From UKL13-2 sp031414695 (lineage in GTDB: Bacteria > Pseudomonadota > Gammaproteobacteria > Burkholderiales > Usitatibacteraceae): a DNA stretch of 64,000 nt. Shown piece after piece: positions 1 through 7,100 of the stretch; the first letter of the stretch is position 1, and every line of letters begins with the position of its first letter. The notes beneath the pieces are model-generated. The model had not been told where the DNA came from and searched no databases. It saw only the letters and a list, made by a program, of their open reading frames with translations. Made by a program: the position numbers and the translations under genes. The DNA is taken from NCBI GenBank assembly GCA_031414695.1, contig JANNWG010000018.1:7432-71431 (forward strand), in the 5' to 3' direction.

Positions 1-49
1 ACGGGATCAAACTGCGGGTGGGTGAGCATAATGTTTGTTAGGTTTTGTC

Positions 50-86
50 TTGACGTGCGCAAAAATTGTATATACAGTAAGTATAT
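50..86 (+). promoter_or_regulatory. Possible promoter and operator of the vapBC pair
   Basis: A TTGACG hexamer (50-55) lies 17 bp before TACAGT (73-78), a weak -10. The same area holds a 6-bp inverted repeat, ATATAC (70-75) and GTATAT (81-86), with a 5-bp spacer. Toxin-antitoxin operons are commonly autorepressed at such palindromes. The assignment rests on position and pattern only. Confidence 0.3.
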
Positions 87-117
87 CTTTTTAACATGCG
101 ATTGACGCGGAGTTAAT

Positions 118-507
118 GTGAAAAAAACTACAGCAACAGTCGCCAAAAATTCTCAATTAGCTGCGCCCCCGCTGTTGTTACGTTCCGTACGAACAAAACC
201 AATGAATGCGACAGTAACACGTACTTTCAAGAGCGGCAATTCAATTGCAGTGCGCATACCGCGCGAGTTTCAGGTCGAGGCAGGTAAAACACTTGAAATC
301 AAACGTCGTGGTAAAGAGTTAGTGTTGGTAGAACAACGGCAAACCCTTGCAGGATTGGTTGATGTTTTGCAATCGTTACCGTCTGATTTTATGACAGATG
401 GCAGGTATGATTCGGTGCCGCAAGAGCGTAACGTTGAAAGCATGTTTTTAGAGTCGCATGTACTTAAAACTGCCGCAAAAAAATCTGCAAAATCGACTAC
501 GAATTAA
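118..507 (+). CDS. AbrB/MazE-type antitoxin (VapB-like)
   Basis: This is the likely antitoxin and autorepressor of the PIN-domain gene that follows. Residues 29-75 form a SpoVT/AbrB swapped-hairpin DNA-binding domain, with the typical FKSGNSIAVRIPREF stretch. The C-terminal tail (about 76-129) would bind and neutralise the toxin. The frame begins with GTG at 118, preceded by GGAG at 109-112. An internal ATG at 202 starts right at the AbrB domain and is a plausible alternative start, because residues 1-28 have no family counterpart I recognise. The toxin ATG follows the stop codon after 3 bases, so the two genes are surely cotranscribed. Confidence 0.8.
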   Translation: MKKTTATVAKNSQLAAPPLLLRSVRTKPMNATVTRTFKSGNSIAVRIPREFQVEAGKTLEIKRRGKELVLVEQRQTLAGLVDVLQSLPSDFMTDGRYDSVPQERNVESMFLESHVLKTAAKKSAKSTTN

Positions 508-510
508 GCC

Positions 511-915
511 ATGCATCAATACATGCTTGACACTGATATTTGTATCTACATTGCAAATGGCCGCATGTTGCAAGCAAAGGCACGCTTTGAAAAATTAACA
601 CATGGCGACGCGGTAATATCGTTAGTCACATATGCAGAATTATGTTGGGGCGCGAATAATAGCAACGCACCAGCCGCTTCACTTCGTAAAATAGAAAAAT
701 TTATCCATTTCGCGCCGGTGCTGCCAATGCAAGAAAATGTAGGTCGCGTTTATGGTGAATTACGGGCTTATTTGCAGCACAAAGGTACGCCAATTGGTAA
801 TAATGATCTTTGGATTGCCTCGCATGCCTTGGCAGAAAACATAATCCTTGTGACCAATAACGAACGTGAATTCAAACGAATCCCTAAATTAAAAGTTGAA
901 AATTGGACTAAGTAA
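511..915 (+). CDS. vapC: PIN-domain ribonuclease toxin (VapC family)
   Basis: A 134-residue PIN-domain protein, expected to be a magnesium-dependent endoribonuclease toxin that cuts RNA when the antitoxin is degraded. The acidic residues of the fold are visible: D7 in the LDTD motif, E43 in AEL, and D99 in NNDLWIA, followed by the TNN segment near residue 115. Length and motif order fit the VapC/FitB group. The stop codon (913-915) touches the ilvD start codon (916-918) with no spacer, so ilvD may be read through from the toxin-antitoxin promoter. The exact target RNA cannot be told from the sequence. Confidence 0.88.
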   Translation: MHQYMLDTDICIYIANGRMLQAKARFEKLTHGDAVISLVTYAELCWGANNSNAPAASLRKIEKFIHFAPVLPMQENVGRVYGELRAYLQHKGTPIGNNDLWIASHALAENIILVTNNEREFKRIPKLKVENWTK

Positions 916-2592
916 ATGTCAGAAAATAAATACCGCTCATTCACCATCACCCAAGGCAATGAGCGCGCGCCCAACCGCTCTATGCTGCGCGGCATCGGCT
1001 ACACCGATAACGATTTCTACAAGCCCTTCATCGGCTTGGCGAATGGTCACAGCACCATGAACCCGTGCAACGCCGGTATTCAGCCGCTGGCCGATGCAGC
1101 CGACAAAGCCATCCGTGAAGCCGGCGGCATGCCGCAAATGTTTGGCACCATCACAGTGACTGACGGCATCTCGATGGGTACCGAGGGCATGAAGTATTCA
1201 TTGGTGTCGCGCGAAGTGATTGCGGATTCGATTGAGACCGCCTGCCAATCACAATTTATGGATGGTGTGCTCGCCATCGGCGGCTGCGACAAAAACATGC
1301 CGGGCGCCATGATCGGCATTTGCCGCATGAATATCCCGGCCATCTTTGTATATGGCGGCACCATCAAGCCCGGCCACTACAAAGGCAAAGACCTGCAAGT
1401 GGTGAGCGTATTTGAAGCCGTCGGCGCGTATAACGCAGGCAAGATGAATGATGAAGACTTTGGCTGCATCGAGCGTCACGCCATCCCCGGTGTGGGCGCG
1501 TGTGGTGGCATGTACACGGCGAATACCATGTCGTCCTCATTTGAAGCGCTTGGCATGTCGCTACCTTTTTCATCGACCATGGCCGCCGAAGATGAGGAGA
1601 AAAAAGTTTCCGCCGCCGAGTCTGCAAAGGTCTTAGTCGCCGCAGTCAAAGCAGGCATCAAACCTCGCGATATTGTCACGCGCAAATCGATTGAAAACGC
1701 GGTAGCGGTCATCATGGCGGTAGGTGGCTCTACCAATGCAGTGCTACATTTTTTAGCGATCGCGCACGCAGCAGATGTGGAATGGACGATTGATGATTTC
1801 GAGCGTGTCAGACAAAAAGTCGGCGTATTTTGTGACCTAAAACCATCTGGCAAATATGTTGCGGTCGATTTACACAAAGCCGGTGGCGTGCCACAAGTCA
1901 TGAAAATGCTCTTAAAAGCAGGGCTACTCTTTGGCGACTGCATGACCATCACTGGTAAGACAATCGCCGAGTCACTCGCCGATATTCCCGATGCGCCAAG
2001 ACTAGATCAAGATGTCATTCGCGCAATTGATAAACCACTCTATGCACAAGGCCATCTCGCGATTCTCAAAGGCAACTTAGCCCCTGAAGGCTGTGTCGCA
2101 AAAATCACTGGGCTCAAAAACCCCGTCATCACAGGGCCTGCAAGAGTATTCGATAGTGAGCCTGAATTAATGGACGCCATTATGGCCGACAAAATCACCC
2201 ACGGCGACGTGGTGGTGTTGCGCTACGAAGGCCCCAAAGGCGGCCCTGGTATGCGCGAAATGTTAGCGCCTACCTCGGCACTCATCGGCAAAGGCTTAGG
2301 TGAGACGGTCGGCTTGATTACCGATGGCCGATTCTCCGGCGGCACGTGGGGCATGGTGGTCGGGCACGTCGCACCTGAAGCGTATGTGGGCGGCACGATC
2401 GCGTTCGTGCATGAGAATGATTCCGTCACCATTGATGCGAAGCAGTTGCTCATACAATTGAATGTGGATGAGGCTGAAATCGCAAGACGCCGCACCGAAT
2501 GGAAAGCGCCTGCGCCACGCTATACACGTGGCGTGTTGGGGAAATATTTTAAGTTGGTGGGAACAGCGAGTAAGGGTGCGGTGACGGATTGA
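916..2592 (+). CDS. ilvD: Dihydroxy-acid dehydratase
   Basis: Cytosolic iron-sulfur enzyme that dehydrates 2,3-dihydroxy-isovalerate and 2,3-dihydroxy-3-methylvalerate to the 2-oxo acids, the third common step of valine, leucine and isoleucine synthesis. The 558-residue length is that of the shorter IlvD type. Three cysteines sit where cluster ligands are expected: C51 (NPCNAG), C124 (GGCDKNMPG) and C196 (GACGGMYTAN). K126 is in the position of the carbamylated lysine. The protein appears intact to its C-terminus. Its start abuts the vapC stop; no separate ribosome site is obvious, which points to translational coupling. No other isoleucine-valine genes are nearby. Confidence 0.97.
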   Translation: MSENKYRSFTITQGNERAPNRSMLRGIGYTDNDFYKPFIGLANGHSTMNPCNAGIQPLADAADKAIREAGGMPQMFGTITVTDGISMGTEGMKYSLVSREVIADSIETACQSQFMDGVLAIGGCDKNMPGAMIGICRMNIPAIFVYGGTIKPGHYKGKDLQVVSVFEAVGAYNAGKMNDEDFGCIERHAIPGVGACGGMYTANTMSSSFEALGMSLPFSSTMAAEDEEKKVSAAESAKVLVAAVKAGIKPRDIVTRKSIENAVAVIMAVGGSTNAVLHFLAIAHAADVEWTIDDFERVRQKVGVFCDLKPSGKYVAVDLHKAGGVPQVMKMLLKAGLLFGDCMTITGKTIAESLADIPDAPRLDQDVIRAIDKPLYAQGHLAILKGNLAPEGCVAKITGLKNPVITGPARVFDSEPELMDAIMADKITHGDVVVLRYEGPKGGPGMREMLAPTSALIGKGLGETVGLITDGRFSGGTWGMVVGHVAPEAYVGGTIAFVHENDSVTIDAKQLLIQLNVDEAEIARRRTEWKAPAPRYTRGVLGKYFKLVGTASKGAVTD

Positions 2593-2628
2593 AGGCTTGA
2601 ACCATTAAATGTAATGCGCTAGACTAAA

Positions 2629-2865
2629 TTGCGACAATTATCGGAAACATTGTTGATATCGAAACGATTAGCAAGGGACGCGGCATTCGCGAATACGCAT
2701 TGTTGGTCACTCGTTATGGCGGAAAGATATAGCGGCAAGAATTGGATCAAACGAAAAGGGACTGCGACAGTCGATATTGATGGTATCGCTGGTCGTGCAG
2801 AAGTTCACTGGTACGAGTGTCATGGTATTGGCAAAGTCAAAATGAAAGTGAAGCGATGGCTATGA
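2629..2865 (+). CDS. Small basic protein of unknown function
   Basis: I do not recognise this 78-residue protein. It is basic, has no membrane segment, and its C-terminal half (from MAERYSGKNWIKRKG, residue 30) looks like a small beta-rich domain ending in KVKMKVKRWL. The open frame starts with TTG at 2629; an ATG at 2716 would give 49 residues. Its stop codon overlaps the next gene's possible ATG in an ATGA arrangement (2862-2865), so the two are translationally coupled. A small basic protein coupled to a small acidic one, next to other toxin-antitoxin genes, suggests a toxin-antitoxin-like pair, but this is inference. Confidence 0.5.
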   Translation: MRQLSETLLISKRLARDAAFANTHCWSLVMAERYSGKNWIKRKGTATVDIDGIAGRAEVHWYECHGIGKVKMKVKRWL

Positions 2866-3083
2866 AATATTTTACATTGTGTCTCAGCAACGATTTCGGC
2901 GGCGACTTTTCGGGTGATGACGTATTGCCGGGTTTGGTTTACGAAACGATCAGTAAAGAGTGCGGCACGCTACGCATTGTTGACGACTCTGGCGAAGACT
3001 TTCTCTATCCAGCTAAACATTTCTTGCTATTGACTGATGAACAGTCAGCGCTGCTTGAGAGAAGCCTGCGGGTAGCAGCTTGA
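2856..3083 (+). CDS. Small acidic protein of unknown function
   Basis: An unrecognised protein of about 75 residues, rich in Asp and Glu, without membrane segments. ATG codons at 2856 and 2862 are both possible; the second overlaps the upstream stop codon (ATGA). An earlier in-frame ATG at 2817 lies well inside the upstream gene and is less likely. The sequence reads as a compact soluble domain (DDSGEDFLYPAKHF in the middle). It pairs with the basic gene upstream. No function can be given. Confidence 0.5.
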   Translation: MAMKYFTLCLSNDFGGDFSGDDVLPGLVYETISKECGTLRIVDDSGEDFLYPAKHFLLLTDEQSALLERSLRVAA

Positions 3084-3170
3084 TGTTTTGCGACAGATCG
3101 GACTTCATAGAAAAATCGACGCTGATCCCTTTAGTCCTTATCTCGCCCTAAATGGATTTGGAGAACGTAT

Positions 3171-3395
3171 ATGAATAAACCTTATTACGTACATGCCGAG
3201 TGGGACGCTGAGGCTCACGTTTGGGTCGCCACCAGCGATGAAGTACCGGGGCTTGCAACAGAAGCCGAGACTACAGAGGCGCTAGTGCAAAAACTAAAAA
3301 CGCTTATTCCAGAACTCTTGAGTGCTAATGGCTTAAACGTAACTGCACCGATTGCATTCGAGCTGCTCACAAGACGCTTTGAACTCGCAGCGTAA
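3171..3395 (+). CDS. DUF1902/HicB-like antitoxin
   Basis: A 74-residue protein with the YYVHAEWDAEAHVWVATSDE start typical of the DUF1902/HicB-like fold, a degenerate RNase-H-like domain that caps HicA toxins. It has no helix-turn-helix or ribbon-helix-helix tail, so it probably cannot bind DNA by itself. A GGAG ribosome site lies just upstream of the ATG at 3171. Its stop codon overlaps the start of the next gene (TAATG at 3393-3397), which codes a HicA-type toxin. The role as antitoxin follows from family and context. Confidence 0.8.
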   Translation: MNKPYYVHAEWDAEAHVWVATSDEVPGLATEAETTEALVQKLKTLIPELLSANGLNVTAPIAFELLTRRFELAA

Positions 3396-3589
3396 TGGAA
3401 AGTTTTACGCCTGAACTCAAGCGTCTGATACTTGCAGCGGGATGCGTGTTCGTACGCGCAGGCAAAGGCGATCATGAAATTTGGCGCAGCCCAATTACGC
3501 AGCTCAACTTTGTCGTAGATTCAAAAATAAAGTCGCGGCATACGGCAAATGCAGTATTGAAGCAAGCAGGTTTACCGAAGGCTTTCTGA
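3395..3589 (+). CDS. hicA: HicA-type mRNA interferase toxin
   Basis: A 64-residue HicA/YcfA-like toxin with a double-stranded-RNA-binding-like fold. The catalytic histidine is in GKGDHEIW (H29), and the ending SRHTANAVLKQAGLPKAF is typical of the family. HicA toxins cut mRNA and tmRNA independently of the ribosome. The gene overlaps its antitoxin upstream by one base and the HigA-like gene downstream (TGATG at 3587-3591), so all three are one translationally coupled operon. Confidence 0.82.
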   Translation: MESFTPELKRLILAAGCVFVRAGKGDHEIWRSPITQLNFVVDSKIKSRHTANAVLKQAGLPKAF

Positions 3590-3894
3590 TGCTACAAATG
3601 AAGGCGAAAACATTACCCAACAAACACCCCGTTGAAGTTCTCCTTGAAGAGTTCTTGCTGCCGATGGAAATCAGCCAGAACGCGCTTGTTCGTGCTACAG
3701 GCGTTCCGCCACGTCGTATCAACGAAATCGTAATTGGCAAGTGTGGTATTACCGCAGACAGCGCACTCCGGCTTGCTATGGCGTTCGGTACTAGCAAAGG
3801 CTTTTGGCTCGGTCTTCAAGCAGATTTTGATCTTGAAGAATCGCGTAAGCAAATTAGCGCAGATTTGGATCAGATTGAGAGGTTGGCGGCGTAG
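3589..3894 (+). CDS. HigA-like XRE-family antitoxin/regulator
   Basis: A 101-residue XRE-family protein of the HigA antitoxin type. The segment ISQNALVRATGVPPRRINEI (from residue 28) is the helix-turn-helix, followed by the family's GITADSALRLAMAFGTS stretch. The start at 3589 overlaps the hicA stop; ATG 3598 is an alternative. A longer open frame reaches back to 3481 inside hicA but is unlikely. No HigB toxin is encoded beside it. The simplest reading is that this protein supplies the DNA-binding function the DUF1902 antitoxin lacks. Confidence 0.82.
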   Translation: MLQMKAKTLPNKHPVEVLLEEFLLPMEISQNALVRATGVPPRRINEIVIGKCGITADSALRLAMAFGTSKGFWLGLQADFDLEESRKQISADLDQIERLAA

Positions 3895-3983
3895 GTTTGT
3901 GAATAAATCAACCACGACACCTTTGATTTCGCCACCCGGTGTTCAGAAATATTTTTTAGCCTTAGCTATCGAAGGAGCAAGAA

Positions 3984-5090
3984 ATGGCATCTCTCGCAAA
4001 AATACTATCGCCCGTTTTGATTGAGCTCAATGACCTATTGCTTGACCCAAACAATCCACGGTTTTCTGAACTGGGTGAGGACCTAAACCCGATACCTGAA
4101 AACAGATTTTCTGAGGAAAGGGTTCAGTCAAATACCCTCGAGAAAATGAAGGCAGATACCTTCGCGGTTTCAGAACTGAAGGACACAATAAAGACCGTTG
4201 GCTTTCTGCCAATGGATCGCATTGTCGTTCGCAAATGGAAATCAGGCGGCGCAAATAACTCACAAAAATTTGTTGTCGTTGAAGGCAATAGGCGCGTTAC
4301 AGCACTCAAATGGTTGCTTGCTCTGCATGAAGCGGGAAAGGAAACTTTTGATGCTGACCAGCTAGAGAATTTCAGCATGATTAACAGTTTACTATTGGAT
4401 GACAGTGTTGCTCCGGACAGTGCCTTACTAATCTTGCCTGGGTTGCGCCATGTATCAGGGATTAAGGAGTGGGGGCCATATCAAAAAGCAAAAACTGTTC
4501 ATGCTCTCCGCAAGTCGGGCATGGGAACACAAGAGGCAGCTCAAAGCCTTGGTCTTTCAACTAGGGCTGCCAACAATGCCTATCGCTGCTTTCTCGCGCT
4601 AGAACAAATGAAAGCAGATGAAGAATATGGGGAAGCGGCAACCCCAAAGATGTATAGCTATTTTGAAGAAGCGTTTAAGCGCGCCGAGGTAAAAAATTGG
4701 CTTAACTGGGATGATGCGGTAGGTCAGTTTGTCAATACAGAAAATCGTGCGGAATTTTACAGTTGGATGGTTCCCGATCCAGAAACAGGGGATAGCGCCA
4801 AGCTTCCAGAAGCCAAAAGCATTCGTGATTTCGCACGTATTGTTTCTGACGAAGAATCAATGGCTGTATTAAGGGGGCCAAGCGGCACTCTTGTAAGGGC
4901 GCTTGGCAGATACGAAGCCGAACATCCAGAAGATTGGTATCCCAAAGTTCTTGCTGCGGAGAGCGCAATCAAGGCGCTTACACCTGCAATGCTGCGGTCA
5001 ATGGATGCAAATGCACAGACCGCACTTTCGCGTCTAAAGGTTCTGATTGAGGAATCGATGCGAGATCGCAACCTTTTAGGCGCGCAGTAA
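3984..5090 (+). CDS. ParB/Srx-fold protein with helix-turn-helix
   Basis: A 368-residue protein resembling the ParB N-terminal (ParB/sulfiredoxin) fold. Residues 14-26 (ELNDLLLDPNNPR) match the first ParB box and 98-109 (VVEGNRRVTALK) the nucleotide-contacting box. A helix-turn-helix follows at about 181-203 (GTQEAAQSLGLSTRAANNAY), as in KorB-like proteins. The rest (about 205-368) is unfamiliar. There is no parA, so chromosome or plasmid partition is unlikely. An Mrr-like nuclease gene follows after 11 bases. ParB-fold proteins can be CTPases, DNA-binding proteins or nucleases; which applies here is unknown. A GGAG ribosome site precedes ATG 3984. Confidence 0.72.
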   Translation: MASLAKILSPVLIELNDLLLDPNNPRFSELGEDLNPIPENRFSEERVQSNTLEKMKADTFAVSELKDTIKTVGFLPMDRIVVRKWKSGGANNSQKFVVVEGNRRVTALKWLLALHEAGKETFDADQLENFSMINSLLLDDSVAPDSALLILPGLRHVSGIKEWGPYQKAKTVHALRKSGMGTQEAAQSLGLSTRAANNAYRCFLALEQMKADEEYGEAATPKMYSYFEEAFKRAEVKNWLNWDDAVGQFVNTENRAEFYSWMVPDPETGDSAKLPEAKSIRDFARIVSDEESMAVLRGPSGTLVRALGRYEAEHPEDWYPKVLAAESAIKALTPAMLRSMDANAQTALSRLKVLIEESMRDRNLLGAQ

Positions 5091-5101
5091 GTCCGGGTCG
5101 T

Positions 5102-5860
5102 ATGGCAAGGCCTCCTTCAAATATAATCGCGACTTGGTGCGTCGAACTTGTCACTCCAAACGCAGAACGACTCGATGACCTTTGCTTCCGTGTTTTGCGT
5201 AGCAAAGGTATTCAGCTTTCGCAAGACGAGCTAATGGAGGTTGCCGAAGAGGAGTCTCGCCGGTTTCTCCCAACTATTCTGCGCAACATCGTAGCTGACG
5301 AACGAGCTGACGGGGTTGTCGGGTCATTTGAAATTGATGATGAGCTTATCCCTTATCTGCGTAAGCTCAACTCGCCGCTTCCGGAAATATTGTCTCAATT
5401 GAAGCGCCTTACGCCAAAGGCGTTTGAAGAAATGTGCGCAAAAATATTGGAGAGTCTTGGCGGCAATTCCACAAGCAGTGGGAAGCCAAACGACGGGGGC
5501 GTTGACTTTACGTCTTTCAATATGGCCGGCCATGCGTCAGGCTTGCCAGTACCAGCAAGCGCCAAGATTGCGGTAATCGGACAAGCGAAGCGTTATACAA
5601 ATTCAAGAATCGGCGAAACCGCACTTAGAGAATTCGTTGGCGGCGCGCTGAGGCGACAGAAAGAACTCGAAAAAAACGGCGCAATCGGCGGATTAAGCCC
5701 GGTCATTTTTGCGTTTTGGACAACATCTGACTTAGACAACAGCGCAAAAGCGTATTCCCGCGATATGGGCGTTTGGTTTATGGGTGGACTCACGCTTGCT
5801 AGTTATGTTGAACAGCTTCACTTAGGGAACTATTTGACTACGCTACCGATTGAGATTTAA
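5102..5860 (+). CDS. Mrr-like restriction endonuclease-fold protein
   Basis: A 252-residue protein whose C-terminal half carries the PD-(D/E)XK nuclease signature in the Mrr arrangement: E109/E110 in AFEEMCAKILESLGG, D135 in DGGVD, and Q161-A-K163 in IGQAKRY. The first 95 residues are a separate helical region with no match I know. Mrr enzymes cut modified or foreign DNA in the cytoplasm. The gene follows the ParB-like gene by 11 bases and is probably cotranscribed, suggesting a two-protein DNA-targeting system. No methyltransferase is present, so classical restriction-modification is unlikely. Confidence 0.78.
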   Translation: MARPPSNIIATWCVELVTPNAERLDDLCFRVLRSKGIQLSQDELMEVAEEESRRFLPTILRNIVADERADGVVGSFEIDDELIPYLRKLNSPLPEILSQLKRLTPKAFEEMCAKILESLGGNSTSSGKPNDGGVDFTSFNMAGHASGLPVPASAKIAVIGQAKRYTNSRIGETALREFVGGALRRQKELEKNGAIGGLSPVIFAFWTTSDLDNSAKAYSRDMGVWFMGGLTLASYVEQLHLGNYLTTLPIEI

Positions 5861-5873
5861 GCAAGCAATCAAA

Positions 5874-5962
5874 GGGGTCGATTATTTCGCCAAACCCTAG
5901 CATCCAAGAGAATCTTCAGCCTGTTTGGCTTGAAAACGCCCGCTCAGTCTAGCAATCGAATC
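5874..5962. repeat. Family B hairpin repeat, copy 1
   Basis: Copy of a dispersed structured repeat. It shares GGTCGATTATTTCG and the core words GCATCCA, TTCAG, GCTTGAAAACGCCCGC with the copy at 6876. Outer arms TCGATT and AATCGA can pair. The two copies are direct repeats flanking the TlpA-like gene. Confidence 0.7.
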
Positions 5963-6046
5963 AAAAGGACTCACATTTTTTCAACCTGAGAATTTCGACC
6001 CAAGCCCTTTTTGCTGCTCTAATACCCACTACAAGGAGAAGCAAGC

Positions 6047-6847
6047 ATGAGACCAACACACTTTAATATCTTTTGTTTAGGGGTACTTTTTGCCTTAGCG
6101 ACATTGTCGTTTACTGCTCTTGCGGCAGACGAAGCTGAGACCAAATTCCGCGCCAAACATAATTTGGAACCGACTGTTGTCATTAAGTTTCTCGATGAAA
6201 ATAGTACTGAGATCAGCTTGGCGGAATTTTCTCGACGATATGAGAGTGGCGCGGGATTTGCCAAAATCAAGACGACTGGCCAAAAAGGTGAGGACGTCAG
6301 GACGTTTCAATTGCAGCTACCACTCACTGCTGAACAAGTGGCAAATGCGAAGGAAGCAGCGCAAGCGCGCAAAGCCAAAATGCAGCTACAGGTCGGCAAA
6401 CCACTGGCTGCATTCAAGCTTTTCGATGTGAATGGGAAACCAGTAAGCAACGAAGATTTGCTTGGCCGCCCCACGTTGATCAACTTCTTTTTCGCCGAGT
6501 GCTTGCCATGCATCCTAGAAACGCCAATGCTCAACGAATATCTTGGGCAAAGAACTGATTTGCGCATGTTGGCCGTTACCTATGATGACCAGACAACCAT
6601 TGAAAAATACATCCGTAAACACAAATTCGCGTGGCAGAGCGTAGTTAGTGCAAGGTCGTTAATCAAGCAAATCGGCGTGCAGGCCTATCCCAGCTTTGTG
6701 CTCGTAGACGAATTGGGAATCGTCAGGGCAATTGCATCCTCTTCAGAGCTTCCTAAAAGTGCAGGCCAATCCAAATTTGATTCATTGAAGCGCGAATCGC
6801 TAAACAATTGGGTCAATGCCGCTCTCTTGGCGAATCCTAATAAGTAG
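6047..6847 (+). CDS. Secreted TlpA/AhpC-like thioredoxin-fold protein
   Basis: A 266-residue exported protein: residues 1-27 form a signal peptide (hydrophobic run then ALAADE). The thioredoxin-like domain starts near residue 115 (LQVGKPLAAFKLFDVNGKPV) and has a redox pair C152-x-x-C155 (CLPC) and a cis-proline region (VQAYPSFVL). Residues 28-110 are an unusual N-terminal part with a charged segment of unknown role. It probably acts as a periplasmic thiol-disulfide reductase or peroxidase-like protein. GGAG precedes the ATG. The gene stands alone between two near-identical family B repeats. Confidence 0.75.
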   Translation: MRPTHFNIFCLGVLFALATLSFTALAADEAETKFRAKHNLEPTVVIKFLDENSTEISLAEFSRRYESGAGFAKIKTTGQKGEDVRTFQLQLPLTAEQVANAKEAAQARKAKMQLQVGKPLAAFKLFDVNGKPVSNEDLLGRPTLINFFFAECLPCILETPMLNEYLGQRTDLRMLAVTYDDQTTIEKYIRKHKFAWQSVVSARSLIKQIGVQAYPSFVLVDELGIVRAIASSSELPKSAGQSKFDSLKRESLNNWVNAALLANPNK

Positions 6848-6875
6848 GGGCGCGTAGAGGAATTGGCGAGTTAAA

Positions 6876-6961
6876 GGGTCGATTATTTCGAAAAAAGCTA
6901 GCATCCACGGTAATTTTCAGATGTTTATTGCTGAAAACGCCCGCCAGTTCTAGAGTGTCGA
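6876..6961. repeat. Family B hairpin repeat, copy 2
   Basis: Second copy in direct orientation. It has GGGTCGATTATTTCG, AGCATCCACGG, TTTTCAG, GCTGAAAACGCCCGCCAG in the same order as copy 1. The inner part folds as TTTTCAG against CTGAAAA. Confidence 0.7.
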
Positions 6962-7100
6962 GTGAGGCAATTTAACTTGACCATAATCCTTTGATGCTAT
7001 TTCGTTTTTTCATTCGACATAAGCAGACGTCAAGCTCGTTCTCAATCGGCGCATCATCTAAATTAGGTTTAGCGTATTCCGCATTTTATTCGGCAGGCCG

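Noticed and set aside
3984..5090. Chromosome-partition ParB
   Set aside because: No ParA gene beside it, no parS-like site noticed, and the C-terminal half is unlike ParB dimerisation domains; an Mrr-like nuclease is the neighbour instead.
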